Notes under the pieces: generated by a model
Database searches by the model: none
What the model was told of the DNA's origin: nothing
Seen by the model: the letters and a program-made list of their open reading frames with translations, nothing else
Shown: piece by piece, positions 6,682-13,948 of the stretch
How the letters are laid out: each line of letters starts with the position of its first letter
Numbering within the stretch: position 1 is the stretch's first letter
Made by a program: the position numbers and the translations under genes
Assembly (NCBI GenBank): GCA_029259675.1
Contig: JAJDES010000319.1
Coordinates: 1 to 13,948, forward strand
DNA: 13,948 nucleotides
Direction of reading: 5' to 3'
From: Planctomycetota bacterium
GTDB taxonomy: Bacteria > Planctomycetota > UBA1135 > GCA-002686595

Positions 6682-6777
6682 TGTTGGAATTGCTGGCTGG
6701 GCTGATGAAAGCGGCTCCGCCCTTCGGCAGCGGTGAACGGCAAGTTCGGGACTGGCCGGCGCTTCGAACGGTTGTCC

Positions 6778-7197
6778 TTAGCGCGGCTCGGGTTCATTCC
6801 AGCGCGGTTTGGCCCACTTCTCTCCGTTGCGGAGATCCGTGAAGTACTCGACGCCAACCCAAAAAACCATCGCAAAGGGCATGCACAGGACGCAAAAAAT
6901 CAAAGTCAAACTCAGCCCGACCGGAAGCGCTACAGCCTTGCCCCAATCGGTAAAGAAGTACATGAGCACGACCAGCAACATGGCAAAGATTTCGGTCACC
7001 ACCGCAGTCACGTACATCGAACCGGTCATAGCCCCCTGTTCGCGACGGTAAATCAAACCGCAATGGTCGCAACTTTCCCGCAAACTGGCGTAGCCGGCCA
7101 ATAGACGGCCTTGGTTGCATTGCGGACAGCGCTTGCTGAGGGCGCGCTTCATGAGGGACCACCAGAGGTCCCAGCCCTGGGGACTGGATGATGACAT
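6778..7197 (-). CDS. DUF983 family membrane protein with Cys4 zinc-ribbon-like N-terminus
   Basis: This 139-residue protein has the DUF983 pattern: RCPQCNQGRL (23-32) and ESCDHCGLIYRREQGAMTG (41-59). The four Cys at 24, 27, 43 and 46 probably bind zinc. The conserved REQGAMTGSMY is followed by two hydrophobic segments, about 62-82 and 90-117, so it is a small inner-membrane protein with its Cys4 motif probably in the cytoplasm. The molecular role of DUF983 is unknown. ATG 7197 is chosen; no strong Shine-Dalgarno site is visible. It is the first gene of the minus-strand run DUF983-mutM-efp and is divergent from the large gene at 7305, with about 107 bp between the starts. Confidence 0.88.
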   Translation of the reverse strand: MSSSSPQGWDLWWSLMKRALSKRCPQCNQGRLLAGYASLRESCDHCGLIYRREQGAMTGSMYVTAVVTEIFAMLLVVLMYFFTDWGKAVALPVGLSLTLIFCVLCMPFAMVFWVGVEYFTDLRNGEKWAKPRWNEPEPR

Positions 7198-7304
7198 GAC
7201 CTAAGTGAGCATAACGCGATTCCAGGGGGCAGTCAGGCACTCCCCCGGCCTGCCCTTCAGTGGACCGCCCATTGGGCACTCCAGCTTGGCAGCCCAGGGG
7301 CGAA

Positions 7305-9617
7305 ATGATCCAATCTCAGCTCGCTTCGGGCCGCCGTTCGGATGGCCCGCTCGATTCCATGCAAGCAGCGAAACCTAAACGGCCACTCGAAAAGCTTCTG
7401 AAAGTCGGCGGCCTCTGCATGCTTCTGTTCCTCATTCTGTGGATACGGCCCTGGGGACTTTGGCCGGCGGATGGGACGCAGGCCGCTGCGGAGAAGCCCC
7501 GACCAGAACCGCTTGAAGAGTTGTCCCACTCCGTTTCAACGGGTGCCGCCGCAAGCTCAAGCGCAGCCCTAACGACAGCCTTGCACGGTCTGTGCAAGTG
7601 CCCCGAACTGGATCGCCCCGCTAGCTTTGCAGAGGTAAGGGTGTCGGCTGAGGATGGATCTTTGGAGCGAACGACAACCTGCGCTGCCGATGGTCGCTTC
7701 CAATTGGAATGGCCCACAGACCAAGCCGCTCGAATTGAAGTCCTTGCGGGAGCGGCGGGCTGGCCCCGGGAAGCGGCACGAGCGCTAACCGATGCAGAGT
7801 TGGCCGGTACCGAAATTCGGCTGAGCATGAGCGCCAGCCGGCTCCTACAAGGTCATATCTTGGATGCGGAAACAACCGAACCCGCGCCCGAGCTGTTGAT
7901 TCGACTGCGGCACGAATCCTTGCCCGAAGCGTTGGAATTGCGCAGCGATGCCGCAGGAGGATTTGCGCACGACGACTGGTTGCCCGCGACCGGCTGGAGA
8001 ACCGAAATCTTCGATGTGGATCCGCTCGCCGGTCAGAGGATACTTGCGATTGCTCTGCCCCACTCCGACGACTTCGCACTCGATCGGAATTGGGTCCTGC
8101 GGGTGAGCCTGGGCCCGACGTACTTTTTGGATGTTCGCAACCCGGAGTTCGACTCTTCCTGGAAGGCCCGTTTGGTTCAGCGCTCCTTTCAGTCCGATTT
8201 GGCCGGAAGGCTGGAGCATCGAGGCGGCGGAGCATGGACTTTAGCCACGACTCCCGCACCGCAACCGGACCGCTTCGGCCCTTGGCACGGAATTCGAGTC
8301 GGTGAGCGCCCCTGGGTTCGGTTCGGCCCCGAAGCTTCCATGCAGAAAGCGGCCGACGGAGAGTGGTGCGTATTTCAACTGAACAGTCCAGATGACGCAT
8401 GGACGGCGGAAGCCCCCGTCATCGGAACAACCGGCATTGCGCCCAAACCCCTCGTCCTAAGCCCAAGCCGAATCGGACAAGTCCAAGGCCGTGTTGCCAC
8501 AGCCGGTGGAGAACCGGTTGCCGGGGCAATTGTGAGGTTGGTCTCGCAAACGGTCGATCGTTCAAAAGGGGCACCCTTGGAATTCGTTCGCACGCGCACG
8601 AATTCAAGCGGATTCTTCGAACTGCCGCCCGCACCCGTGGGAAGTTACACCCTGCAAATCGAAAAGGCCCTTCGCCCCCGTCACCAAGTTGCCTTCGAGC
8701 TGAATTCGGGCAGGCAAGAATTGGAAACGATTTTGTTGGGATCGATTCGACCTTCACAATCCATCCGCGGCCAAATGTCCTGTCAGCTGGACCACCGGGG
8801 AGACGCTGCGTTGGTGAATGTCGCCGCTGCCGACGGAGGCTCCTTGCGACGTTCCGTTTGGGTCGCGCTCGAGCCCCTTTCAGATGGGAGCCTGACGGGA
8901 AGTTTCAGCATCGACGCTGTTCTCGACGGCAGCTTCGAATTGCGGGCCGTGGACCTGGGCGGGATCCACAATTGGCAGCCGGATCGCTACCTCATTCAAT
9001 CTTCGACAGACGTCGTTCAGTTTGAATGCAGCGGCTTTGCAAGGGCCGCTCCACTGCGCATCACCGCCCACAGCAAAGAGGACGATGCGCCCCTCGATAG
9101 CTTTTCCGTAACTTCGGCCCCGGGTAAACCCAAATTACTACGGGCGCCGGAAACTCCACCACGGGAGCGTTGGAGCTCATACCCCACGGACCAAGCGCTC
9201 GACATTGCTATCTCAAGCCCCGGCAAGGCCCCTGAATTCGCCAATGAAGATGACTTTGTGAAGAGCGAGACTGGGCGCGATTTGGAGTCCGTGCTCAGCA
9301 ACGGTTGGGGAGCGCTAATCCTGTTGAGGGAAGCGCCCACTTCACAGGCGCCGCGCCTGACAGGCAAGCCATTGGAGCTTGAAGTCATCCAGGCAACTCC
9401 GATTGAAGCTGTCGAGCTAATAGCCGGCAACAAGTCGTTCGTGAGCGACGCTTCGGGTGCCGTTCGCGTGGCCCTCAAGGAGCGCCCCGAAAATATCGAA
9501 CTGCGCCATGCCAGTTGGCGCGCGATCGGATTGTCCAGGCTAGAGGTCCGAGATTCCGTTGCATCAGCGCTTCCACAACTGGTTGTTTGGATGCGCTGCG
9601 ACACTTCGGAGCGGTGA
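7305..9617 (+). CDS. Large membrane-anchored protein with carboxypeptidase-regulatory-like beta domains
   Basis: This 770-residue protein has one hydrophobic anchor near residues 34-53 (VGGLCMLLFLILWIRPWGLW), after a short basic cytoplasmic head (PKRPLEKLLK). The rest should lie outside the inner membrane. An Ala/Ser-rich linker follows, then several beta-sandwich-like units. One at about 111-155 has VRVSAEDG and AADGRFQLEW. One at about 179-237 has LLQGHILDAETTEP and RSDAAGGFAHDDW. The clearest, at about 389-454, has VQGRVATAGGEPVAGAIVRL, then TNSSGFFELPPAPVGSYTLQI, the classic CarboxypepD_reg/SdrD-B-like pattern. The C-terminal half is less clear but ends with FVSDASGAVRVAL. No catalytic motif is seen, so a structural or adhesive role is a guess. 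I prefer ATG 7305 because AGGGG precedes it by 4 nt; GTG 7260 would add 15 residues. It is convergent with the EamA gene, with 5 bp between stops. Confidence 0.82.
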   Translation: MIQSQLASGRRSDGPLDSMQAAKPKRPLEKLLKVGGLCMLLFLILWIRPWGLWPADGTQAAAEKPRPEPLEELSHSVSTGAAASSSAALTTALHGLCKCPELDRPASFAEVRVSAEDGSLERTTTCAADGRFQLEWPTDQAARIEVLAGAAGWPREAARALTDAELAGTEIRLSMSASRLLQGHILDAETTEPAPELLIRLRHESLPEALELRSDAAGGFAHDDWLPATGWRTEIFDVDPLAGQRILAIALPHSDDFALDRNWVLRVSLGPTYFLDVRNPEFDSSWKARLVQRSFQSDLAGRLEHRGGGAWTLATTPAPQPDRFGPWHGIRVGERPWVRFGPEASMQKAADGEWCVFQLNSPDDAWTAEAPVIGTTGIAPKPLVLSPSRIGQVQGRVATAGGEPVAGAIVRLVSQTVDRSKGAPLEFVRTRTNSSGFFELPPAPVGSYTLQIEKALRPRHQVAFELNSGRQELETILLGSIRPSQSIRGQMSCQLDHRGDAALVNVAAADGGSLRRSVWVALEPLSDGSLTGSFSIDAVLDGSFELRAVDLGGIHNWQPDRYLIQSSTDVVQFECSGFARAAPLRITAHSKEDDAPLDSFSVTSAPGKPKLLRAPETPPRERWSSYPTDQALDIAISSPGKAPEFANEDDFVKSETGRDLESVLSNGWGALILLREAPTSQAPRLTGKPLELEVIQATPIEAVELIAGNKSFVSDASGAVRVALKERPENIELRHASWRAIGLSRLEVRDSVASALPQLVVWMRCDTSER

Positions 9618-9622
9618 CCGGT

Positions 9623-10591
9623 TTACGTCGCTTGCTTCGGTACTTCTTCGTCCGGCAATACGGTTCGGCGCCGCTTGGCACCGGCCAAAGCCGTTGTCGC
9701 TGAGCCCGCAACGGCCATGCACGCGGCACCTAGTGCCGCAAGACTGACTGGATCCGAAGCGATGTGATTCGGCCAAGTGCTGCTGGCAAAATAAACGGCC
9801 GCAACCGTGGCCAAGGGAGTAATGGTCAGTACCGCTCCCACTCTTGCAGCGTCCTCATGTTCAAGCGCTTCAGCGAACGCCCCGTACGCGATAACGGTGT
9901 TCAAGCCGCAGAAGATCAACATGCACAGTTCAAAGCCGTTCAAGAGTCCGATGTCGGCCGGCCTCGAAAAAGGCGTGAGCAGTAGCGCGCTGCCGAAATA
10001 AATGCACAGCATGATTTGCTGTGAAGTCAGCTTGCCCAAGAGCTGCTTCTGAGCCAGCCCGTAAATGGCCCAAGCCAGGGCCGCAAACACAATCACAACC
10101 GCCCCAAGATTGAGCTCGGAAACATCGACGCCAGTACGCTGCAAGCGCAGCCAATGAAAGAGCCCCAGCCCGACCAGTGTCGTGGCGAATCCGCGCCATT
10201 GCCAAGTGCTGTAGCGTTCGCGAAAAAGCATCAGCCCGCCCAGCGAGAGCAGCGGAGGTGCCAACTGGATCAGCACTTGCGCCGTGGCCGGCGACGTCAT
10301 GTCGAGGCCCTTCAAGTAGGCCACGTAATTGCCGCAAAGGCCCAAGGTACTCAGCGCCAACAGCAGCCCCCCACGCCTCGCCAGCACGCTCAAGCGTGGC
10401 AACTCGCCCCTCAGCCCCAACCAAATGGCCAACACAACCGCCGACATGCTGAAGCGGTACCAGCTGATGGTCCAAACATCCATCGCGCCCAGCACCACAT
10501 TTAGGCCCAGTGGCAGAATGCCCCACATGCAAACGGTGGTTGCGGCCAGGGACAAGCCGAGCTTGCGTCGTCCAGATGATTGATGCCTCAT
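9623..10591 (-). CDS. EamA-type DMT-superfamily transporter
   Basis: This 322-residue inner-membrane protein has about ten hydrophobic segments in two EamA repeats, roughly residues 14-145 and 160-298. Typical marks are the N-terminal CMWGILPLGLNVVLG, WYRFSMSAVVLAIWL in the second helix, and YLKGLDMTSPATAQVLIQLA (about 110-129), the usual block ahead of the helix 4 region. The second repeat has WAIYGLAQKQLL and ends with AYGAFAEALEHEDAARVGAV and TPLATVAAVYF. The family exports or imports small metabolites such as amino acids, but the substrate cannot be read from sequence. ATG 10591 lacks a visible Shine-Dalgarno site. The gene is a single unit, convergent with the large 7305 gene. Upstream lie about 230 bp without a gene before the terminator at 10816-10853. 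Confidence 0.92.
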   Translation of the reverse strand: MRHQSSGRRKLGLSLAATTVCMWGILPLGLNVVLGAMDVWTISWYRFSMSAVVLAIWLGLRGELPRLSVLARRGGLLLALSTLGLCGNYVAYLKGLDMTSPATAQVLIQLAPPLLSLGGLMLFRERYSTWQWRGFATTLVGLGLFHWLRLQRTGVDVSELNLGAVVIVFAALAWAIYGLAQKQLLGKLTSQQIMLCIYFGSALLLTPFSRPADIGLLNGFELCMLIFCGLNTVIAYGAFAEALEHEDAARVGAVLTITPLATVAAVYFASSTWPNHIASDPVSLAALGAACMAVAGSATTALAGAKRRRTVLPDEEVPKQAT

Positions 10592-10815
10592 TGCGATTCA
10601 CATCGCTTGAGCGAGGTGTGCCGCAGAGCATTACCTCAAACGCAAGAAGCACAAGCATTCCCGGTCCAAAGTCTCCATCGGCTCATCAATGTCGCCCCCG
10701 ATTCCCGGAGCAAAATGGAGCCGCAAGGACAAGTGCATCCGCAGGGCACACTGACACCGGCTGCAAGGAAAGGCTCAGAAGGCCCTTTGCGCCTGCCGGC
10801 CATAATCAAGAATTA

Positions 10816-10853
10816 CGAAAAAACCGCCGCAACCGTAAGTTCGGTTGCGGCGG
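10816..10853 (-). terminator. Intrinsic terminator after the coiled-coil gene
   Basis: The arms CCGCCGCAACCG (10824-10835) and CGGTTGCGGCGG (10842-10853) pair perfectly over 12 bp around a 6-nt loop. On the minus strand the hairpin is followed by TTTTTT and then CG. It lies 33 nt beyond the stop of the coiled-coil gene and is a textbook Rho-independent terminator in that direction only. Confidence 0.93.
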
Positions 10854-10885
10854 CCTGTGGGCCGAGGACTCAGTCCCCGTTTTTC

Positions 10886-11782
10886 TTAGCGCAGAGGAAC
10901 GAGTTCTTGGATCGGGGCTGATTCCAACTCGTAGAACAAGTCACCGCTGGTTTCTTCGCCGATGTGCATGCGGGCCATGCTTTCGTAGTCCGTGCGACGC
11001 TGATCGGAAGTAATTACATCCAGTTCAGCTTCTTGGCGCGAGCGCAATTCAGAGAGTCGGCTCACCATGTGATCCAAGCTGGCGACTTCGAAGCGCGAAA
11101 GTTCGTCGATCGTGCGTTGGCGACGATCCACCAGTTTGATCAATCGCTCGTTGCGTGCGATGGCGTCAACTTGGCGCTCAAGTTGCCAAACTTGAGTTTG
11201 GAATTGCGAATACTCGCCTTCCAGTTGGTCCAGAATTTCGACAATGCGTTCGTGCTGTTGCTGGAGATAGATGAGATCGTGGCTGGCCTCGGAAGCTTTG
11301 TTGGAGTAGACGACTTGCGTTTGGCGAATTTGCCGAGCGCGAGATTCCGCCTGGTCCAAGGTGTACACGCGACTGTCAAAGCGGACTGAGGCGAGGCTCG
11401 CTCCATTCCGCATGCTTTGACTCTTGGCTGAGGCCAGTTCGGGGCCGAGAGCTTCGAGGTCGCTGCTCGCCAACTCGACGACGCGCTCTGAAATTGCACG
11501 CTCCCGTTCAAGTTGTCTGATTTGCTCTTGGAGCTCAGCGAGATCTCCCCTTAGTTGAGAGATTTTCTCGGGATACTCATTCTCGAGATTCTTCAGCTGA
11601 GCGCGTAATGCAACGGGGTCCTCAATGTTGTTGTCGATCATTGAGACAACGTGGTCCGTCACTTGGTGATAGATGGCGGCGCTGCGCTGGGGGCCGGCGA
11701 GAAGCGCAGTTCCTCCGACCAGCGTTCCAACGATCACGCCCCCAACGATGCTCGTCCGGATCAATTTCTTGGCAATGCTCAT
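10886..11782 (-). CDS. Membrane-anchored coiled-coil protein of unknown function
   Basis: This 298-residue protein starts with a basic patch (IAKKLIRT) and one hydrophobic helix (about 11-30, IVGGVIVGTLVGGTALLAG) that fits an uncleaved anchor. The body is almost all helix. Strong heptads run from about 55 to 105 (LRAQLKNLENEYPEKISQL, LAELQEQIRQLERERAI), then about 145-250 (ESRARQIRQTQVVYSNKA, YLQQQHERIVEILDQLEGEY, WQLERQVDAIARNERLIKL). The tail (about 255-298) is polar, ending APIQELVPLR. It has no Cys and no enzyme motif. It resembles PspA/IM30-like or other stress-envelope coiled coils only in general character, so I do not assign it. ATG 11782 has AAAGGA some 10 nt upstream. The gene ends with a strong terminator and is divergent from the sigma factor, sharing a 172-bp control region. 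Confidence 0.85.
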   Translation of the reverse strand: MSIAKKLIRTSIVGGVIVGTLVGGTALLAGPQRSAAIYHQVTDHVVSMIDNNIEDPVALRAQLKNLENEYPEKISQLRGDLAELQEQIRQLERERAISERVVELASSDLEALGPELASAKSQSMRNGASLASVRFDSRVYTLDQAESRARQIRQTQVVYSNKASEASHDLIYLQQQHERIVEILDQLEGEYSQFQTQVWQLERQVDAIARNERLIKLVDRRQRTIDELSRFEVASLDHMVSRLSELRSRQEAELDVITSDQRRTDYESMARMHIGEETSGDLFYELESAPIQELVPLR

Positions 11783-11954
11783 GACTTCTTAGTCCTTTGG
11801 ATCAAGCCGTGGAGTGGGTTTCCGTCCCCTCAGTGGGGCGTCGCGAAGTTCTTGGGGAGGTCTGCTGGCGAATTTCAGGACAATCAACGATTTTTGGAGA
11901 ATGACTCCCCGGTCCCAACGTGACTAGGATTGAAAAGGGCCTCCCCCCTCCACC
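11783..11954. promoter_or_regulatory. Divergent control region between coiled-coil and sigma genes
   Basis: These 172 bp separate two outward-facing starts and must contain both promoters unless transcripts begin further away. I see no convincing -35/-10 pair; TAGGAT near 11926-11931 is a possible -10-like box towards the sigma gene, without a matched -35. A small CCCC/GGGG inverted repeat lies near 11826-11838. If the sigma factor controls itself, its motif should be here. Confidence 0.35.
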
Positions 11955-12716
11955 ATGAATTCCAAATCCACAGATCTCACAACGGGCTTTATCTCCCGCC
12001 TGCGTTCCAGAGACCCCGATGCCTGGTTTGAGCTTTGGGAAATATTCGGGCCCATCCTGAGAGCGCAGTTGCGCAAGTGGGGCCGGGGTCGAATCGGCAT
12101 TGAGACGGTCCAAGACCTTTCTCAAGAGACCCTGGCGGCCCTGTCCACTGCGATTGACCAACACGACCCCTCCCGGGGAGCGCGCTTTTCCACGTGGCTC
12201 TTGGCAATCGCAAAATACACGTTCGGGGGCGAGATGGACCGCCGCATGGCCATCAAGCGTGGGTCTGGAGTCAAGCCCATCAGTCTTGAAGCAGAATGGG
12301 CCGGAGCCTCCGACAACCCGAGCCCCGATCAGAGTTACGAGCGCTCTGTTTTCGCAGCCAAAGTAGTCGCCGCGATCCGCAATACGGAGCGAGAATGCGA
12401 ATTCGTCGCTTTCTCCATTTACCGCATGCGCGTCCTCGAGGGCCAATCGGGCCGCGACGTGGCCAAGCTCCTGCGCGTGAGTGAGGCCACTATCACACGG
12501 CGCTTGGCCAAGGTGCGCGCCCTACTTAGGGAGAACCTGGCGCAAGTGATTGGCAAATTCAGCTTTACGGAGGAAGAAAAAGGCGAGGCCCTGCGAAATG
12601 GCATCGAGCTGAATCCCACCAAAGCCGACGACACCCTATTTGATGAGGCCATCGCTGAAATCCATAGGGAACAGCTTGAATTGAGCCGCTTTGAGTCCAG
12701 CCAAGACGAGAGCTAA
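11955..12716 (+). CDS. ECF-like RNA polymerase sigma factor with C-terminal extension
   Basis: This 253-residue protein is a sigma-70 family factor of the extracytoplasmic-function type, which directs RNA polymerase to a small promoter set. Region sigma-2 spans about 12-100: AWFELWEIFGPIL, the core-binding and -10 block VQDLSQETLAALSTAI (52-67), then DPSRGARFSTWLLAIAKY (71-88). Region sigma-4 spans about 150-195, with LEGQSGRDVAKLLRVSEATI (161-180) and TRRLAKVRALLRENL, a helix-turn-helix. After it comes a charged extension of about 57 residues with no known motif, which may contact a partner. No anti-sigma gene is adjacent; instead a membrane kinase follows after 43 bp, so phosphorylation or kinase-linked control is a plausible inference. 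The 5' region is short on purines: ATG 11955 has no near Shine-Dalgarno site, only AAAAGGG about 15 nt upstream. Confidence 0.9.
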   Translation: MNSKSTDLTTGFISRLRSRDPDAWFELWEIFGPILRAQLRKWGRGRIGIETVQDLSQETLAALSTAIDQHDPSRGARFSTWLLAIAKYTFGGEMDRRMAIKRGSGVKPISLEAEWAGASDNPSPDQSYERSVFAAKVVAAIRNTERECEFVAFSIYRMRVLEGQSGRDVAKLLRVSEATITRRLAKVRALLRENLAQVIGKFSFTEEEKGEALRNGIELNPTKADDTLFDEAIAEIHREQLELSRFESSQDES

Positions 12717-12759
12717 AAGGCACCTTAGGCGAGCCCCAGAGAGAACCTAGGAATCCAAA

Positions 12760-13948
12760 ATGGTCAACGGAATCGGAACCCTTTTGATGTTGTTGACTAT
12801 GGCCTTATTAGCCATAAGCCTCCCCGTGCTTGCCATTTGGCTTGTCTACAAGATTCTCTTGGGTATTGGCTGGGTCCTTTGGAGTCTGATTTCGGGCCTG
12901 GGAAAAGGGATCGGATGGGGCTTTCGCGGTGTCGGCAACACGACCCACAGAATCGTGACTTTCGTGCGCAACTCGGTGCTCGACACCCTGCGCTTTGCCG
13001 GCGCTGCGCTCACCAGCCTTTTTATGGTGCCGCCCGTGATCGGCAATGTTTGCGTGGGTCGTTGGTCCGCAGCAAACCACTACGGCCGCGCCTTTGAGCG
13101 CGAGATTCGTGAAGCCTGCGTGCGCTTGTACCGCGTCCTGCTTGGCAATCCCATCAAGCTACTGGGTTTGACCCCCTTGATCGAAGGTATCGAAGGGCGC
13201 TTGCCCGATGTCGTCGCTCACTCCCCCGGCGCGGATCGCCCCAAGGGCGGAGCGGACCGCTTCCCCGGTTATCGCGTAATCGGCTCGCTGCCGCGTGGAG
13301 GCTCGGGGGCCCGCCTGTTCCTCGGCGAGCTTACCCCTGAGAAAGCTGATGAATTCTCGCGCGCAGGCACGACCTGCCCCGGGCAAATCGTCATCAAAGC
13401 TTTTTCCTTGGAAGACGGCTCGACCCTGCCGCAAATCGTGCGCGAGAGTCGATCGCTTGATGCGGCACGCAAGCTTGGATTGATTCTGGATCACAAGCTT
13501 GAGTCGGACAGCTTCTACTACGTCATGCCCTTCGTGCCGGGCTCCGACTTGGCGGAAGTAACTCGCAGACTGCATCTCAACTCAGCAGAGGATGGGCTCA
13601 AGGATAAGGAGCTCAGCCAAGCGTTGCATTTCTCAAGTCAACTGCTGATGACTCTCGATCGCTTCCACACCACGGGCGTTTGGCACAAGGACATCAAGCC
13701 CACCAACATCATCATCAGCGACGACGGCGGCGCACACCTGGTAGATTTCGGCCTGGTTACTTCCCTGCGCTCAGCCATGACCTTGACCACCCACGGCACG
13801 GAGTACTTCCGCGATCCGGAAATGGTCAAACTCGCCATGCAGGGAGTCAAGGTGCATGAGGTCGACGGCGCTAAGTTCGACCTGTACAGCATGGGCGCCG
13901 TGATCTACTCCATGCTGGAAAACTCCTTCCCCGCGCAAGGTGGACTCT
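12760..13948 (+). CDS. Membrane-anchored Ser/Thr protein kinase (3' end outside window)
   Basis: The frame is open from ATG 12760 to the window edge (396 residues seen). The N-terminus is membrane-embedded: hydrophobic stretches at about 5-31 and 33-48, and a weaker one at 76-100. The linker (about 101-168) contains LGNPIKLLGLTPLIEGIEGR. The Hanks-type kinase domain starts near 170: glycine loop GSLPRGGSGARLFLGE (175-190), catalytic lysine IVIKAF (Lys213), helix-C Glu229, the hinge MPFVPGSDL, the catalytic loop WHKDIKPTNII (His309, Asp311, Asn316), VDFG (Asp329), and EYFRDPEM (the APE-like site). KFDLYSMGAVIYSML follows. All catalytic residues are present, so it should be active. The usual HRD is HKD here. 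Most bacterial kinases of this type have the membrane helix after the kinase domain; here it comes first. An AGGA lies 10 nt before the start. It is 43 bp after the sigma gene, probably one operon. Confidence 0.92.
   Translation, partial: MVNGIGTLLMLLTMALLAISLPVLAIWLVYKILLGIGWVLWSLISGLGKGIGWGFRGVGNTTHRIVTFVRNSVLDTLRFAGAALTSLFMVPPVIGNVCVGRWSAANHYGRAFEREIREACVRLYRVLLGNPIKLLGLTPLIEGIEGRLPDVVAHSPGADRPKGGADRFPGYRVIGSLPRGGSGARLFLGELTPEKADEFSRAGTTCPGQIVIKAFSLEDGSTLPQIVRESRSLDAARKLGLILDHKLESDSFYYVMPFVPGSDLAEVTRRLHLNSAEDGLKDKELSQALHFSSQLLMTLDRFHTTGVWHKDIKPTNIIISDDGGAHLVDFGLVTSLRSAMTLTTHGTEYFRDPEMVKLAMQGVKVHEVDGAKFDLYSMGAVIYSMLENSFPAQGGL

Noticed and set aside
9930..10658. 242-residue minus-strand frame across the EamA gene
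   Set aside because: It lies out of frame within a clear membrane transporter gene and has no protein-like pattern.
1..13948. Mobile element or defence island
   Set aside because: No transposase, integrase, terminal inverted repeats, toxin-antitoxin or nuclease genes are seen, and codon use is even across the window.

Overview
The window most resembles a chromosome segment of a moderately GC-rich, Gram-negative-type bacterium, probably a planctomycete (Planctomycetota). The inference rests on three things: an ECF-type sigma factor next to a membrane-anchored Ser/Thr kinase, a large single-pass protein with carboxypeptidase-regulatory-like beta domains, and weak or absent Shine-Dalgarno sites. 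No single marker proves the lineage. I see no rRNA, tRNA, CRISPR array, integrase or transposase. Genes lie on both strands in short units.

Layout, left to right. (1) 1-1602, plus strand: the C-terminal half of biosynthetic arginine decarboxylase (speA, cut by the window edge), overlapping by 4 nt a SlyD-type FKBP prolyl isomerase. (2) 1759-1795: a strong hairpin that can terminate transcription from both sides. (3) 1847-2968, minus strand: an exported, cysteine-rich repeat protein whose single reading frame is broken by an in-frame TAA and an in-frame TAG. This is the oddest locus here. (4) 2969-3497: 529 bases without a convincing gene. (5) 3498-4268, minus: a YhhQ/VUT-family queuosine-precursor transporter. 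(6) 4503-4982, plus: a small acidic protein of unknown function. (7) 5093-7197, minus: an EF-P-family factor carrying the EfpL/YeiP-type loop with Arg33, then mutM (DNA glycosylase) and a DUF983 membrane protein, all in one direction. (8) 7305-9617, plus: a 770-residue anchored protein with carboxypeptidase-regulatory-like domains. (9) 9623-10591, minus: an EamA/DMT transporter. (10) 10816-11782, minus: a membrane-anchored coiled-coil protein with a textbook terminator. (11) 11955 to the end, plus: an ECF-like sigma factor, then a kinase with N-terminal membrane segments, cut by the right edge.

How the genes might work together: speA and slyD are probably translationally coupled. The MutM/EF-P/DUF983 run is a housekeeping group (DNA repair, translation of hard peptide motifs, membrane). 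The sigma factor and kinase form a likely co-transcribed signalling pair, divergent from the coiled-coil protein across a 172-bp region that probably holds both promoters. The remaining genes are single units. The most interesting signals are the doubly interrupted Cys-repeat gene with its two kinds of repeat, the Arg-tipped EF-P paralogue, and the sigma/kinase/coiled-coil module.
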